64,000 nucleotides of DNA from Sphingopyxis sp. OPL5 (GCF_003797775.2 NZ_CP060725.1:1302001-1366000); one strand, 5' to 3'; counted from the stretch's first letter, positions 17,595 through 27,031 are shown. Program-made: numbers and translations. Notes: a model not told the origin generated them from the sequence alone.

Positions 17595-17759
17595 ATGAAG
17601 TTTCTCAAGAAATTCGTTCGCGACACCAAGGCCGCGACCGCCATCGAATACGGCCTGATCGCCGCTCTGATCGCCGTCGCCGGCATCACCGCGATGACCT
17701 CGGTCGGCAAGAGCGTCAGCGGCACGTTCAACAACGTGAACACCGCGCTCGAAAGCTAA
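17595..17759 (+). CDS. Flp/Fap-type pilin
   Basis: 54 residues: leader MKFLKKFVRDTKA, processing motif ATAIEYGLIAALI, hydrophobic helix, then a TSVGKSVSGTFNNVNTAL tail typical of canonical Flp pilins. AGGAG lies 9 bases before the ATG. It would be cleaved by a prepilin peptidase and polymerised into tight-adherence pili by a Tad machine encoded elsewhere. A strong intrinsic terminator follows at 17807, so this pilin can be expressed highly from its own transcript. Confidence 0.92.
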   Translation: MKFLKKFVRDTKAATAIEYGLIAALIAVAGITAMTSVGKSVSGTFNNVNTALES

Positions 17760-17806
17760 TATTGCGATTTCGCCGACCGGTCCGCCGGTCGGCAATCCAA
17801 TAGAAA

Positions 17807-17835
17807 GGGCGGTGGAACAATCCACCGCCCTTTTT
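17807..17835 (+). terminator. Intrinsic terminator after Flp pilin
   Basis: Perfect 10-bp stem GGGCGGTGGA (17807-17816) with TCCACCGCCC (17821-17830), loop ACAA, then five T residues. The run AGAAA before the stem gives only a weak T-tract on the other strand, so it mainly serves the plus strand. A second GC-rich hairpin (CCGACCGG/CCGGTCGG, 17773-17792) lies just upstream. Confidence 0.9.
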
Positions 17836-17863
17836 GCTGTCCGGTCGAAAAGTCCGCGCCGGT

Positions 17864-19354
17864 TCAGCGGCTCGCATACACCACGATCTTGACCTTCTGC
17901 CCCGGCGTCAGACGGCTTGTCGCGGTCAGCCGGTTGAGCACCTGAAACCGCTCGGTCTGGTAATTGCTGTACGCCATACGCCGCGCCAGCGTCGCAACGG
18001 TGTCGCCGCGGCCGACCGTTACCACATCGATGCGGCGCGGCTTGATCGCGGTGGCTTCCGCCGTGCTGAGGCGCCGGACGCTGTTGTACATCGTATTGAA
18101 CACGCTGCCGCCGCCCGCCTTGGTCAGTGCGACGAAGTGAAACGCGCTCGTCCGCGAAAATTCATAGGCAAAGACGGTGACGTCGACCTGCCCCGACTGG
18201 GTGTTCGCCCGCGCGGTCGAAGTATAAGCGGGGATGCCGTTCACCGTCGTGCGCTGGATGCTGCTGGGTGTCAGCGCGGTGTTGCCCGCCACCGATTTGA
18301 ACGCCGCGGCGACATAGGCATTCATGTCGCCGTTATACGCAGCCGTCGTGAACTGCGCCTGCCCGCCGGTGCCGCTGACCGACACGGCGGCCGCGCCATT
18401 CTGCATCCCGTAACCGCTCGGCACCGCGAATTTCAGCCGCAGGTCGGGGTGGAGGAATTCATTGCCCTCGACGACACCTTGCGCCGGATCGTCGCCATAG
18501 AGCACGCCGTCGACCGACGCGAGGAAGGCATCGGCGTTGCGCACGCCGCCGGTTCCCGCACCCGAAGCGAGCGTCTGGGCGTTGCGCACGCGCGAGGCCG
18601 GGTCGGGGTGAGTGCTCGCCCATTCGGGCAGCGCGCGCGCATCGCCGCCCGACAGGCGGGCATCGAGGTTGGTCTGGTTGGCGAGGCTGGCGAGCACGGT
18701 CGACAGCGCCAGCGGATCATAGCCCGCCTTGCGCAGATACTGGACGCCCAGTTGATCGGCCTCAAGTTCCTGACTGCGCGAGAATCCCAGGGTCGCGAGC
18801 TGTGCGACCTTCATGGCATTGTTCTGAAGCAGCCCGCCGAGACCACCGAGCAGCCCGCCATTGTCACCGATCGCGCCGCCGAGCACGCCGGCGAGGACGC
18901 CGAGGATCGAATTGCGCGTCGCCGCCGACTGCCGCTTCTTGCTATGCTGGGCCGCGACATGGCCGACCTCGTGGCCGAGCACGCCCGCGAGTTCGGCCTC
19001 GTCGTTCATCAGCGCCATCAGCTGACGCGTGACGTAAATATAACCGCCGGGAATCGCGAAAGCGTTGTTGACCGGCGAATTGAGCAGGGTGACGGTGAAG
19101 TCGCTACGCGCGTTCGAAAGGCCCGATTGCACCGCGATAGCCTGTCCGACGCGCCCGACATAGGCGGCCTGCGGTCCGGCGTAGGTGCCGCCGAACTCCT
19201 GCACCAGTTCGGGGTGCGCGTCGCTTCCCTGCTTGCGCTCGCTTGCGGTGATGCTGGTCGCCGTCTTGATCGTCTTGGTCTTCGCATCGGCGATACCGCC
19301 GATCGTCACCGCACTGGCGAGCAACGCCGCCATCGCCAATTTCGTCCGGGTCAT
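17864..19354 (-). CDS. M48-family periplasmic zinc metalloprotease with C-terminal LysM-like domain
   Basis: 496 residues from the ATG at 19354, which is preceded by AAGGGAGA and followed by a signal peptide (cleavage near residue 24). The zinc motif HEVGH is at 128-132, with the third ligand in the ELEAD segment about 70 residues later. FAIPGGYIYV and STHPDPASRV are the M48/BepA-like signatures. The last ~50 residues (VTVGRGDTVATLARRM to LTPGQKVKIVVY) look like a LysM module, so it may be held near peptidoglycan. Likely role: quality control of outer-membrane or periplasmic proteins. A 133-base gap separates it from accA upstream. Confidence 0.92.
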   Translation of the reverse strand: MTRTKLAMAALLASAVTIGGIADAKTKTIKTATSITASERKQGSDAHPELVQEFGGTYAGPQAAYVGRVGQAIAVQSGLSNARSDFTVTLLNSPVNNAFAIPGGYIYVTRQLMALMNDEAELAGVLGHEVGHVAAQHSKKRQSAATRNSILGVLAGVLGGAIGDNGGLLGGLGGLLQNNAMKVAQLATLGFSRSQELEADQLGVQYLRKAGYDPLALSTVLASLANQTNLDARLSGGDARALPEWASTHPDPASRVRNAQTLASGAGTGGVRNADAFLASVDGVLYGDDPAQGVVEGNEFLHPDLRLKFAVPSGYGMQNGAAAVSVSGTGGQAQFTTAAYNGDMNAYVAAAFKSVAGNTALTPSSIQRTTVNGIPAYTSTARANTQSGQVDVTVFAYEFSRTSAFHFVALTKAGGGSVFNTMYNSVRRLSTAEATAIKPRRIDVVTVGRGDTVATLARRMAYSNYQTERFQVLNRLTATSRLTPGQKVKIVVYASR

Positions 19355-19487
19355 GTTGATCTCCCTTGGTCCTGTCCGCGATACCATAAGCCTATATCCG
19401 CGCACGAAAAGACGCGCCATGAACATCCGGCTCAGGCAATTGACAGGAAAACGTCGGGCCCGCGATCGGGTTCCGGAAAGATGCCGT

Positions 19488-20435
19488 CTAGGCGCGGCCC
19501 ATGGCGAGGAACTTCTCCTCGCGCGCCGCGAGAATCTTGTCGCGCGGCAGCCCCGACAGCGCATCGAGTTCCTGCGCGATCGCGTCGCCCAGCGCCTTGA
19601 TCGCGATTTCGGGCGCACGATGCGCGCCGCCAACGGGTTCGGGAACGATGCGGTCGATGATCTTCAGCGCCAGCAGATCCTCGGGCGTCATTTTCATCGC
19701 CGCCGCCGCGTCGGCCGCCTTGTCGGCGGTGCGCCACAGGATCGACGCGCAGCCTTCGGGCGAAATCACCGAATAGACGGCATGTTCGAACATCAGCACG
19801 CGGTTCGCCGCGGCGATCGCGATCGCGCCGCCCGATCCGCCTTCGCCGACCACTGTCGCGATCATCGGCACGCCGAGCGCCAGACATTGTTCGGTCGAGC
19901 GCGCGATCGCCTCGGCCTGCCCGCGTTCCTCGGCCTGGATCCCCGGAAAAGCGCCCGAGGTGTCGACGAGTGTGATCACCGGCAGCCCGAAGCGGTCGGC
20001 GAGCTGCATCAGGCGGATCGCCTTGCGATAGCCTTCGGGCTTCGCCATGCCGAAATTATGCTTCATCCGCGACGGGATATCGTCGCCCTTTTCATGCCCG
20101 ATCACCATCACGCGGCGACCGCGAAAACGTGCGAGCCCGCCGAGGATCGCCTGATCGTCGCCGAAATTGCGGTCGCCGGCCAGCGGCATCCAGTCGTCGA
20201 ACAGCCCCGCGACATAATGTTTGAAATGCGGGCGGTCGGGATGGCGCGCGACCTGCGTCTTTTGCCAGGGCGTCAGCTTCGCATAGATATCGCGCAGCAT
20301 CTTCGAGGATTTGTCCTCGAGCCGCGCGATGTCCCCCTCGATATTGAGCGTCGGATCGTCGCCCATTTCGCGCAATTCGGCAATCTGGCGATCAAGCGCC
20401 GCGACCTGTTTTTCGAAGTCCAGAAAGGCTGTCAT
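19488..20435 (-). CDS. accA: Acetyl-CoA carboxylase carboxyltransferase subunit alpha
   Basis: 315 residues, the usual length. MTAFLDFEKQVAALDRQIAELR at the N-terminus, TLVDTSGAFPGIQAEERGQ, and GGSGGAIAIAAANRVLM with ISPEGCASILWR are AccA signatures. With AccD it transfers CO2 from carboxybiotin to acetyl-CoA, the first step of fatty acid synthesis. The ATG at 20435 is 10 bases after the xerD stop, so the two are probably in one transcript. Confidence 0.97.
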   Translation of the reverse strand: MTAFLDFEKQVAALDRQIAELREMGDDPTLNIEGDIARLEDKSSKMLRDIYAKLTPWQKTQVARHPDRPHFKHYVAGLFDDWMPLAGDRNFGDDQAILGGLARFRGRRVMVIGHEKGDDIPSRMKHNFGMAKPEGYRKAIRLMQLADRFGLPVITLVDTSGAFPGIQAEERGQAEAIARSTEQCLALGVPMIATVVGEGGSGGAIAIAAANRVLMFEHAVYSVISPEGCASILWRTADKAADAAAAMKMTPEDLLALKIIDRIVPEPVGGAHRAPEIAIKALGDAIAQELDALSGLPRDKILAAREEKFLAMGRA

Positions 20436-20445
20436 CTGTGCGCGG

Positions 20446-21387
20446 TTAGGACGATGGCGTCGCAACGTCAACGTTCGCCGCCACCCCGCCCGTCCCGACA
20501 TCCATGCGCGCGAGCGGATGGCGGCGATTGACGAGTTCGACGAGGCGACGACTGTCGACATGGGTGTAGATTTCGGTCGTCGCGATGTCGGCGTGGCCGA
20601 GCATCAGTTGCAGCGCGCGCAGATCGGCGCCGCCCTCCAGCAGGTGCGTCGCAAAGGCGTGGCGCAGCACATGCGGGCTCACAGCGGTCGGATCGATCCC
20701 GGCGCGCGCCGCCAGCTCGCGCAGCATCTGGAACAGGCGCACGCGCGAAACATGGCTCTTGCCCGACGGGAACAGCCACGGCGCGCCGTCGGCAAGCAAC
20801 GGCAGCCAGCGATCGAGCGCCCCCCGCGCACGCTCCGACAGCGGGACCAGCCGTTCCTTGTCGCCCTTGCCGCGCACGATCAGATAGAGCCGCTCGCCCG
20901 CGATCGCCCGCCGCGGCAGCGACACCAATTCGCTCGCGCGCAGCCCCGAACCGTAAAGCAGTTCGAGCAGCAGCAACATCCGCACCGCGGCGGCGGGCGG
21001 CGCGGCCCCATCGGCCTCTCCGCCCGCCTGGGCGAACAGGCGCTCGACATCGTCATGGGTCAATATGCGCGGCAAGGGCCGCCGCGTCGTCGGCCGCGCC
21101 AGCGGCTGCGCCGGGTCATCGGCCCGCTCGCCCTCGTCGCGCAGGAACGCGTAAAATTGCCGCAGTGCCGACAATTTGCGCGCCGCGCTGCTCGCCGCAA
21201 GTGATTGATAACCAGCCATGATCGTGCGCAGCGCGTCGGTGTCGGCATCCGCCAGCCCGTGCGGCGCCATCGTTGCCGCCTGCTCCAGGTCGCGGCGATA
21301 AGCGACGAGCGTGTTGCGCGCCGCGCCGCGTTCGGCGGCCATCATTTCGAGGAAACGGTCGATCAGCGCGGCGTCGCCGTCGCGCAT
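20446..21387 (-). CDS. xerD: Tyrosine recombinase XerD
   Basis: 313 residues. The N-terminal SAM-like DNA-binding domain is followed by a catalytic domain with the full set Arg150 (SGLRASEL), Lys174 (GKGDK), His239 and Arg242 (HVLRHAFATHLL), His265 (LGHADIATTEIYTH) and nucleophile Tyr274. It resolves chromosome dimers at dif together with XerC. No attachment site, phage gene or second recombinase is near, and accA and aroK lie around it, so this is the housekeeping enzyme and not an integrase. The start at 21387 is 2 bases from the upstream gene's stop. Confidence 0.93.
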   Translation of the reverse strand: MRDGDAALIDRFLEMMAAERGAARNTLVAYRRDLEQAATMAPHGLADADTDALRTIMAGYQSLAASSAARKLSALRQFYAFLRDEGERADDPAQPLARPTTRRPLPRILTHDDVERLFAQAGGEADGAAPPAAAVRMLLLLELLYGSGLRASELVSLPRRAIAGERLYLIVRGKGDKERLVPLSERARGALDRWLPLLADGAPWLFPSGKSHVSRVRLFQMLRELAARAGIDPTAVSPHVLRHAFATHLLEGGADLRALQLMLGHADIATTEIYTHVDSRRLVELVNRRHPLARMDVGTGGVAANVDVATPSS

Positions 21388-21389
21388 GG

Positions 21390-23201
21390 TCAGACCCGAA
21401 CCAGCGCCTCGGCCGCGATCATCCGCGCCTCCGACGCCAGCCCGACTTCGCGCAACGCCTTCACGATATGATAGAGATGATAGGGCGGCATCGTCGACCA
21501 GTCGCCCTGCATCCCCGCTGCCGCGAGCAGCGCGACCATGCCCGGTTCGCCGCGCGCTGCGGCGTCCGAAATCGCGCGCGTCCAGCGCGTCTGCTTGCCG
21601 AGGTTCACCTCGAGATCGCTCGCCGCCGACGCGGCCTGGCCGCTGTCGATGCGCCCGAGACCGGCCAGCCCCGCGAGCAGCAGCTTGCTACGCTGATAAT
21701 CGGCGCTGTCGTCATCGCCCGAAAAGCTCGACACCGCGCTCGCGGTCGTGCCGTTGAGCGCGCGCGGCGATCCAACCGCGAGGACCCCCCAGGCGCGGCT
21801 GCCGACATTGACCGTCGGCACCCAATCGATCGCGCGATTGTCGTAACCGCCCGCGAGCATCGACCCGATCAGCTGCCAGGGATCGCTGCCGACCGCGGTG
21901 CCGACCGGCAACGCCGCGGCGGCGCGAGCGGTCGCGACCTGCGCCGCGTAACGATCGACCGGATTGCTGCCTCGGCCCCACAGGCTTTCCATCGCCGCAT
22001 AGCGATCGGCCGCCGTTTCGCCGCCAAAGGCACTGCGCAACAGGTCGGTCTGCGCAGCCAGGCTTTCGGGCGGCTCCTCGTCGCTCGCCGCGGCGCTGAG
22101 CAGCGAGACATAGGCTTCGCTCGACAGCACCCCGCGTGCCGCGGCGTCGGGCGCGGCGGCGACGCGGTCGGCCATCTCGCTCATCGGCGCGAGCACGGTC
22201 CAGGCGCGCATCGCCGGGGTGGCGGTGCCGCGCAGCGGCGCCGGAATCGGCGTCGCGGTCGCGGTCGCCATGCCGAAGCGCCAGCTCGTCAATTTGTCGA
22301 TCTTGTCCCACTGGATCGTGATCGAACGCCCGCCCGCGCCGCTCGCGCCGAGCACGCGTTCGGCGAGCAAAATGTCGAAATTCGATACCTTGCCGCTCGA
22401 TCGCACGCGGCTCATCGCCCAGCCGGCGGGACCCGCCTCGCCCGACAGGCCGGCACAGATGCCGGCGGCGAGCCGCCACGCCTGTTCGTCGCCATGCGCA
22501 AGGCCGGCGGGGACATAGGGGCACATGCCGGCGGGATCGGCGTTGGCGAGGAAAACCTGCTGCGCCGTCGCGACGAGCCGCGGACTCGCGCGGTCGTAAT
22601 CGACCGACTGGACGATCGTGCGTGCGACGCTCGCCTCGCCCATACGCAGCAGCAAGCCAGCGCGGTCGGCGGCGAGGTCGGCGCCATTGATCGTGTCGGG
22701 GGTGTCGATCGCGGAGGCGAGCGAACGCCGCAGCAGGATCGCGCCCCAGCGCGACGCCAGCGGCCCGCGCGTCGAACGCATGATCGCGGCGGCATATTGG
22801 CCGCGCACGCCGAACGCGTCGGGGCCAAGCCCGCCGGTTTCCGGGGTCAGCGGGCCGATGCGGGTAAGCAGGCGCCGCGCACCGGGCGGCAGGTCGTATT
22901 TCAGCGTGCCGGGTTCGACCTCTTCGCCGTCCTCGAGCTCCTCGTCGTCGGTCGCAGTCGCGGTCGTGGCGGTGCCGGGGAGCGTCGCGGTAACGGTCGG
23001 GGCGACCGGCCCGGCCTTCGGCGTCGACGAAGGGGTCGGTGTCGCGGTCGGCGCGGGGGTCGGCGACGGGCTTGGCGTCGGGGCCGGATTGCCGAAACCT
23101 TCGGGCAGCAGCGATTCCTGCGCGAGCGCGGGCAGGACCAGCGCGGCGGCGAGAGCGGCGCCCGACAGGCCCAGCGTCAGCGATACCAGCCGCGTCTTCA
23201 T
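21390..23201 (-). CDS. Secreted protein of unknown function with Pro/Thr-rich linker
   Basis: 603 residues, no family recognised. A signal peptide covers about 1-27 (LPALA-Q). A low-complexity Pro/Thr/Ser linker runs from about 38 to 83, then an acidic patch (DDEELEDGEEVE). The remainder is alanine-rich and helical, with a repeat-like pattern that could be TPR-like helical repeats. Its ATG overlaps the stop of the upstream small membrane protein by 4 bases (ATGA at 23198-23201). It ends 2 bases before xerD. A periplasmic or surface scaffold role is possible but not demonstrated. Confidence 0.8.
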   Translation of the reverse strand: MKTRLVSLTLGLSGAALAAALVLPALAQESLLPEGFGNPAPTPSPSPTPAPTATPTPSSTPKAGPVAPTVTATLPGTATTATATDDEELEDGEEVEPGTLKYDLPPGARRLLTRIGPLTPETGGLGPDAFGVRGQYAAAIMRSTRGPLASRWGAILLRRSLASAIDTPDTINGADLAADRAGLLLRMGEASVARTIVQSVDYDRASPRLVATAQQVFLANADPAGMCPYVPAGLAHGDEQAWRLAAGICAGLSGEAGPAGWAMSRVRSSGKVSNFDILLAERVLGASGAGGRSITIQWDKIDKLTSWRFGMATATATPIPAPLRGTATPAMRAWTVLAPMSEMADRVAAAPDAAARGVLSSEAYVSLLSAAASDEEPPESLAAQTDLLRSAFGGETAADRYAAMESLWGRGSNPVDRYAAQVATARAAAALPVGTAVGSDPWQLIGSMLAGGYDNRAIDWVPTVNVGSRAWGVLAVGSPRALNGTTASAVSSFSGDDDSADYQRSKLLLAGLAGLGRIDSGQAASAASDLEVNLGKQTRWTRAISDAAARGEPGMVALLAAAGMQGDWSTMPPYHLYHIVKALREVGLASEARMIAAEALVRV

Positions 23202-23383
23202 TGCGGGCGGCTTTCGGGCGTCGCGCTGTCGGCAATCTTGTCGGTCACATCCACCTCAATCATTCGCGGTTCGATCGGCCGGCCCAGGAAAATCAGCAGC
23301 AGCCAGAAAACCAGCAGCACCAACAGGAACACGACCAATCGACCGACCCAGCGGCCTTTCCCCGATCTGCCCCGCCTGCGCAA
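23198..23383 (-). CDS. Small single-span membrane protein, start uncertain
   Basis: About 61 residues if translation begins at the TTG at 23383; the frame is open further upstream but then runs into aroK on the other strand. A basic N-terminus (RRRGRSGKGRW) precedes one strong membrane helix rich in Leu/Val/Phe, then a polar tail RPIEPRMIEVDVTDKI. The orientation would be N-in. It is translationally coupled (ATGA) to the secreted protein gene downstream, so the pair may work together at the envelope. No function is known to me. Confidence 0.6.
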   Translation of the reverse strand: MRRRGRSGKGRWVGRLVVFLLVLLVFWLLLIFLGRPIEPRMIEVDVTDKIADSATPESRPQ

Positions 23384-23478
23384 TATCCAATGCCATCCTT
23401 TGCCGACCAGAAGCCCGTTTTGCGCGGCGCAGCAAAACCATTGTCCCGCGCGGTCCAGCCGGTATAGCCGCGCCCAGC

Positions 23479-24054
23479 ATGACGCGAAACCCGAAAAGCC
23501 CGGCACCGATTTCCTCGGGTGCCCTGTCCGCGGCGATCCGCGAGCGGCCGATCGTTCTCGTCGGGCTGATGGGGTCGGGCAAGTCGACGATCGGCCGTCG
23601 TCTCGCCTCACGGCTCGGGATGCGCTTCGCCGACGCCGACGACGAGATCGAGCGCGCGGCGGGCATGACGATCAGCGAGATTTTCGCGCGCTTCGGTGAG
23701 GCGCAATTCCGCGACGGCGAGCGCCGCGTCATCGCGCGCCTGCTGACCGGCAAGCCGCTCGTCCTCGCAACCGGCGGCGGCGCCTTCATGAACGAAGAGA
23801 CGCGCGCGCTGATCAAGCAGGCGAGCCTGTCGATCTGGCTCGACGCCGACATTCCGACCCTCGTCGAACGCGTCGGGCGCCGCAGCCACCGCCCGCTGCT
23901 CAAGAATCGCGATCCGGGCGAGGTGCTGCGCGAACTCGCCGTCGTCCGTAACCCGATCTATGCCGAGGCGCATATCCGCGTTAGCTCGGCGTCGAGCCCG
24001 CACGACCATACGGTGCGCGCGATTTTGGAGGCCCTTTCGCAATGGAACGCCTGA
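23479..24054 (+). CDS. aroK: Shikimate kinase
   Basis: 191 residues. Walker A GLMGSGKST at 29-37, DADDEIE for shikimate/Mg binding, the GEAQFRDGERRVI and ATGGGAF motifs, and the lid segment RRSHRPLL. It phosphorylates shikimate on the way to chorismate. The first ATG with a complete kinase domain is at 23479; the open frame upstream is antisense to the neighbouring gene. The 3-prime end overlaps the aroB start by 13 bases, a common coupling. Confidence 0.95.
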   Translation: MTRNPKSPAPISSGALSAAIRERPIVLVGLMGSGKSTIGRRLASRLGMRFADADDEIERAAGMTISEIFARFGEAQFRDGERRVIARLLTGKPLVLATGGGAFMNEETRALIKQASLSIWLDADIPTLVERVGRRSHRPLLKNRDPGEVLRELAVVRNPIYAEAHIRVSSASSPHDHTVRAILEALSQWNA

Positions 24055-25148
24055 CCGTCGAACTCGGCAGCCGCAGCTATCCGATCCTGATCGGCGACGG
24101 CCTGATCCGCGACATCGGCACTCATGTCGCGCCGCTGCTCAAGCGCCCGCGCACGATGATCGTCACCGACGACCATGTCGCGCAGCACTATCTGACGTCA
24201 GTCGGCGCCTCGCTCGGCGCCGAAGGCATTTCCTTCTCCTCGCTGGTCCTGCCGGCGGGCGAGGGCAGCAAGAGCTGGGCCGGCCTCGGCCGCCTCACCG
24301 AATGGCTGATCGGCGAGGGCGTGGAACGCAGCGACCATGTCATCGCGCTCGGCGGCGGGGTGATCGGCGACCTCGTCGGTTTCGCGTGCAGCATCGTCAA
24401 ACGCGGCTGTGCCTTCGTACAGGTGCCGACCACGCTGCTGGCGCAGGTCGACAGCAGCGTCGGCGGTAAGACCGCGATCAACGTCGCGGCGGGCAAGAAT
24501 CTCATCGGCGCCTTCCACCAGCCCGCGCTCGTCCTGATCGATCCGACGACGCTCGCAACGCTGCCGCGCCGCGAACTCGGCGCGGGCTATGCCGAAGTCG
24601 TCAAATATGGCCTGATCGACGATCCCACCTTCTTCGCCTGGTGCGAGGCGAACGGCGCCGCGTTGCTCGCGGGCGACAGCGCCGCCCGGCACAAGGCGAT
24701 TGCGCACAGCGTATCGGCCAAGGCGCGCATCGTCGCCGCCGACGAGCGCGAAACGCAGGATATCCGCGCGCTGCTCAACCTCGGCCACAGCTTCGGCCAC
24801 GCGCTCGAGGCCGAGACCGGCTATTCGGACCGACTGCTCCACGGCGAAGCGGTCGCCGCGGGCATGGTGCTGGCGCATCAGTTTTCGGCCGCGAACGGCC
24901 TCTGCCCGCCGGAGGACGCCGCCCGCGTCCGTGACCATCTCGCCAGCGTCGACCTGCCGCACAGCCTCGCGAGCGCCGGCGTCAACAGCGACGGCGCGAC
25001 GCTCGCGGCGCACATGGCGCACGACAAGAAGGTACGCGGCGGCAAGCTGCCGCTGATCCTGACGCGGGGCATCGGCCAAAGCTTCGTGACCGAAGACTAT
25101 GGCCTCGACAAGGTCGCGGCGTTTCTGGACGGCGCCGACGCCGCCTAG
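24042..25148 (+). CDS. aroB: 3-dehydroquinate synthase
   Basis: 368 residues. GGGVIGDLVGFACSIVKRG and PTTLLAQVDSSVGGKTAIN (NAD/substrate loops), YAEVVKYGLI, and the metal-binding GHSFGHALE with a later HGEAV are all present. It converts DAHP to 3-dehydroquinate in aromatic amino acid synthesis. It follows aroK in one operon and ends overlapping the convergent antiporter gene by a few bases (stop codons share the CTAG at 25145-25148). Confidence 0.97.
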   Translation: MERLTVELGSRSYPILIGDGLIRDIGTHVAPLLKRPRTMIVTDDHVAQHYLTSVGASLGAEGISFSSLVLPAGEGSKSWAGLGRLTEWLIGEGVERSDHVIALGGGVIGDLVGFACSIVKRGCAFVQVPTTLLAQVDSSVGGKTAINVAAGKNLIGAFHQPALVLIDPTTLATLPRRELGAGYAEVVKYGLIDDPTFFAWCEANGAALLAGDSAARHKAIAHSVSAKARIVAADERETQDIRALLNLGHSFGHALEAETGYSDRLLHGEAVAAGMVLAHQFSAANGLCPPEDAARVRDHLASVDLPHSLASAGVNSDGATLAAHMAHDKKVRGGKLPLILTRGIGQSFVTEDYGLDKVAAFLDGADAA

Positions 25149-27031
25149 GCGAATGGCTCACCCTCGGCCTCTTCCTTCGCCAGCTTCGCCGCGCGGCGCG
25201 TTTCGCGCAGTTTCTCGAGGATGCTCGTCCCCTCGCGGCTACCCCCGGGCTGGAAACGATGGTCCATGCCCGCCGACAGGTCTCCATCGACCAGCTGCGC
25301 ATCGAGCCGCACCTCGTCGAGGTGACGCAGCGCCGCTTCGACATCCTCGATCTCGCGCCGGTCGATGTCGAGCTGTTCGAGCGCCATCAACCCCAGCGCG
25401 ATCGAGCTTTCGAACACCTCGCGCACCGCGCCGCTCGCTCCCGCCCCGTCGATCGCCATCAACTGGCGGCGGTCGAACACGCGCATCAGCACCTTCGCAT
25501 TGGGGAAGGCCTCGACCACCGGGCGCAGCGCGGCGGCATCGACGCTGCGATCGTCGATGCAATAGACAATCAGCTTGACGTCATCGGCCCCCGCGCGGCG
25601 CAGCAGGTCGAGCCGCAGCCCGTCGCCGAAATAGACCTTGGTGTCGAACCGTTCCGACAGCTCGATCTGGCTCGGCTTCTTGTCGATCAGCGTCACCGAA
25701 CAATCGACCGCATGCAGCATCTGCGAAACGATCTGTCCAAACCGCCCATAACCGATCACCAGCGCCGATCCGCGCGGCGCATCCTCGGGACCGGCGAGCT
25801 CCTGGCCATCGCGGTCGGGCGCGAATTCCAGGTTGCGCGCGAACAGCATCAGGAAGGGCGTCGACACCATCGACAGCGTCACCACCGCGCTGAACAGGCT
25901 CGCTGCCTCGGGGGCGATCAGCAGCGCGTCCGACGCCTGGGTGAAGAGCAGGAAACCGAACTCGCCGCCCTGGCTGAGCAGCAGACCGAGGCCGAGCGCG
26001 GCCTTCCACGACATGCCGTACACGCGCGCGATCCCGGTGAGAACGCCGACCTTGACCGCGACCAGCCCCGCCGCGAGGCCGAGGACGAGCCAGGGCCGCT
26101 CCATCACCGCGCCGACATCGAGCACCATGCCCACCGCAAGGAAAAACAGGCCGAGCAGGACGAGGCGGAAGGGCTCGACATCGGCCTCGATCTCGTGCCG
26201 GTACGGCGAGTCGGCGAGCATCACACCCGCGATGAAGGCCCCGAGCGCGGTCGACAGATGCAGGCTGTGCATGAAGGCCGCGCTCGCCAGCACCACCAGC
26301 AGCCCGACGACGACGAACAGCTCGCGCTCGCCATAGCGCCCGACGAGGCGCAGCAACGGGTTGACGATGAAGCGTCCGACCAGAACCAGCGCGGCGATCG
26401 CGCCGACCGTATAAAGCCCCATCTGCCATCCCGGCGGCGCCGACGGGTCGGCGGGCGCGCGCGACAGCGCGGCGACGATGGTGATCATCGGCACGATCGC
26501 GAGATCCTGGAACAACAGGATCGAAAAGGCCTTTTCGCCGAAGGGCGAATTGATCGTGCCCGAAGATTTGAGGCTGGGCAGGACCTGCGCGGTCGATGAC
26601 AGCGCCAGCGGCAGGCCGAGCGCCAGCGCCGCCTGCCAGCTGAACCCCAGCGTCGCGAGGATCAGCGCGGTGAGGATCAGCCCGCTCACCACGACCTGCG
26701 CCATGCCCAGCCCAAAGATCGCGCGGCGCAGTTCCCACAGGCGGCGCGGATGGAGTTCGAGCCCGACGAGGAACAGCAGGAAGGCGATGCCGATCTCGGC
26801 GAAGGCGAGTTTCGATTCGCCGCCACCGACCAGCCCCAGCCCATGCGGGCCAACGAGCGCGCCCGCGATCAGATAGCCGAGCACCGCACCGAGGCCGAGG
26901 CGGCGAAAGATCATGACGAACAGGGTCGCGACGCCGAGCAGGATCGCCCCTTCGAACAACATCGTGTCGGTCGCGACACCATTGCCGGCCGCGATGTCCG
27001 ACGCGGCGGTCGCGAGCAGCAACAGGCTCAT
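25145..27031 (-). CDS. CPA2-family monovalent cation:proton antiporter (KefB/KefC type)
   Basis: 628 residues. About 12 membrane helices in the first ~390 residues carry the Na+/H+ exchanger fold (LGYLIAGALVGPHGLGLV, LGLPLALSSTAQVLPSL, GAFIAGVMLADSPYRHEIEADVEPF). A cytoplasmic RCK/KTN NAD-binding domain follows (LVIGYGRFGQIVSQ). Such proteins export K+ in exchange for H+ during electrophile or pH stress. Start codon overlaps the stop of the upstream NifU/IscU-like gene (ATGA). It is the distal gene of radA-cvpA-iscU-like-kefB. Confidence 0.93.
   Translation of the reverse strand: MSLLLLATAASDIAAGNGVATDTMLFEGAILLGVATLFVMIFRRLGLGAVLGYLIAGALVGPHGLGLVGGGESKLAFAEIGIAFLLFLVGLELHPRRLWELRRAIFGLGMAQVVVSGLILTALILATLGFSWQAALALGLPLALSSTAQVLPSLKSSGTINSPFGEKAFSILLFQDLAIVPMITIVAALSRAPADPSAPPGWQMGLYTVGAIAALVLVGRFIVNPLLRLVGRYGERELFVVVGLLVVLASAAFMHSLHLSTALGAFIAGVMLADSPYRHEIEADVEPFRLVLLGLFFLAVGMVLDVGAVMERPWLVLGLAAGLVAVKVGVLTGIARVYGMSWKAALGLGLLLSQGGEFGFLLFTQASDALLIAPEAASLFSAVVTLSMVSTPFLMLFARNLEFAPDRDGQELAGPEDAPRGSALVIGYGRFGQIVSQMLHAVDCSVTLIDKKPSQIELSERFDTKVYFGDGLRLDLLRRAGADDVKLIVYCIDDRSVDAAALRPVVEAFPNAKVLMRVFDRRQLMAIDGAGASGAVREVFESSIALGLMALEQLDIDRREIEDVEAALRHLDEVRLDAQLVDGDLSAGMDHRFQPGGSREGTSILEKLRETRRAAKLAKEEAEGEPFA

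Noticed and set aside
20446..21387. Tyrosine recombinase as a mark of an integrated element
   Set aside because: Flanked by accA and core genes, full XerD motif set, no attachment site, no phage or plasmid genes, same composition as neighbours.
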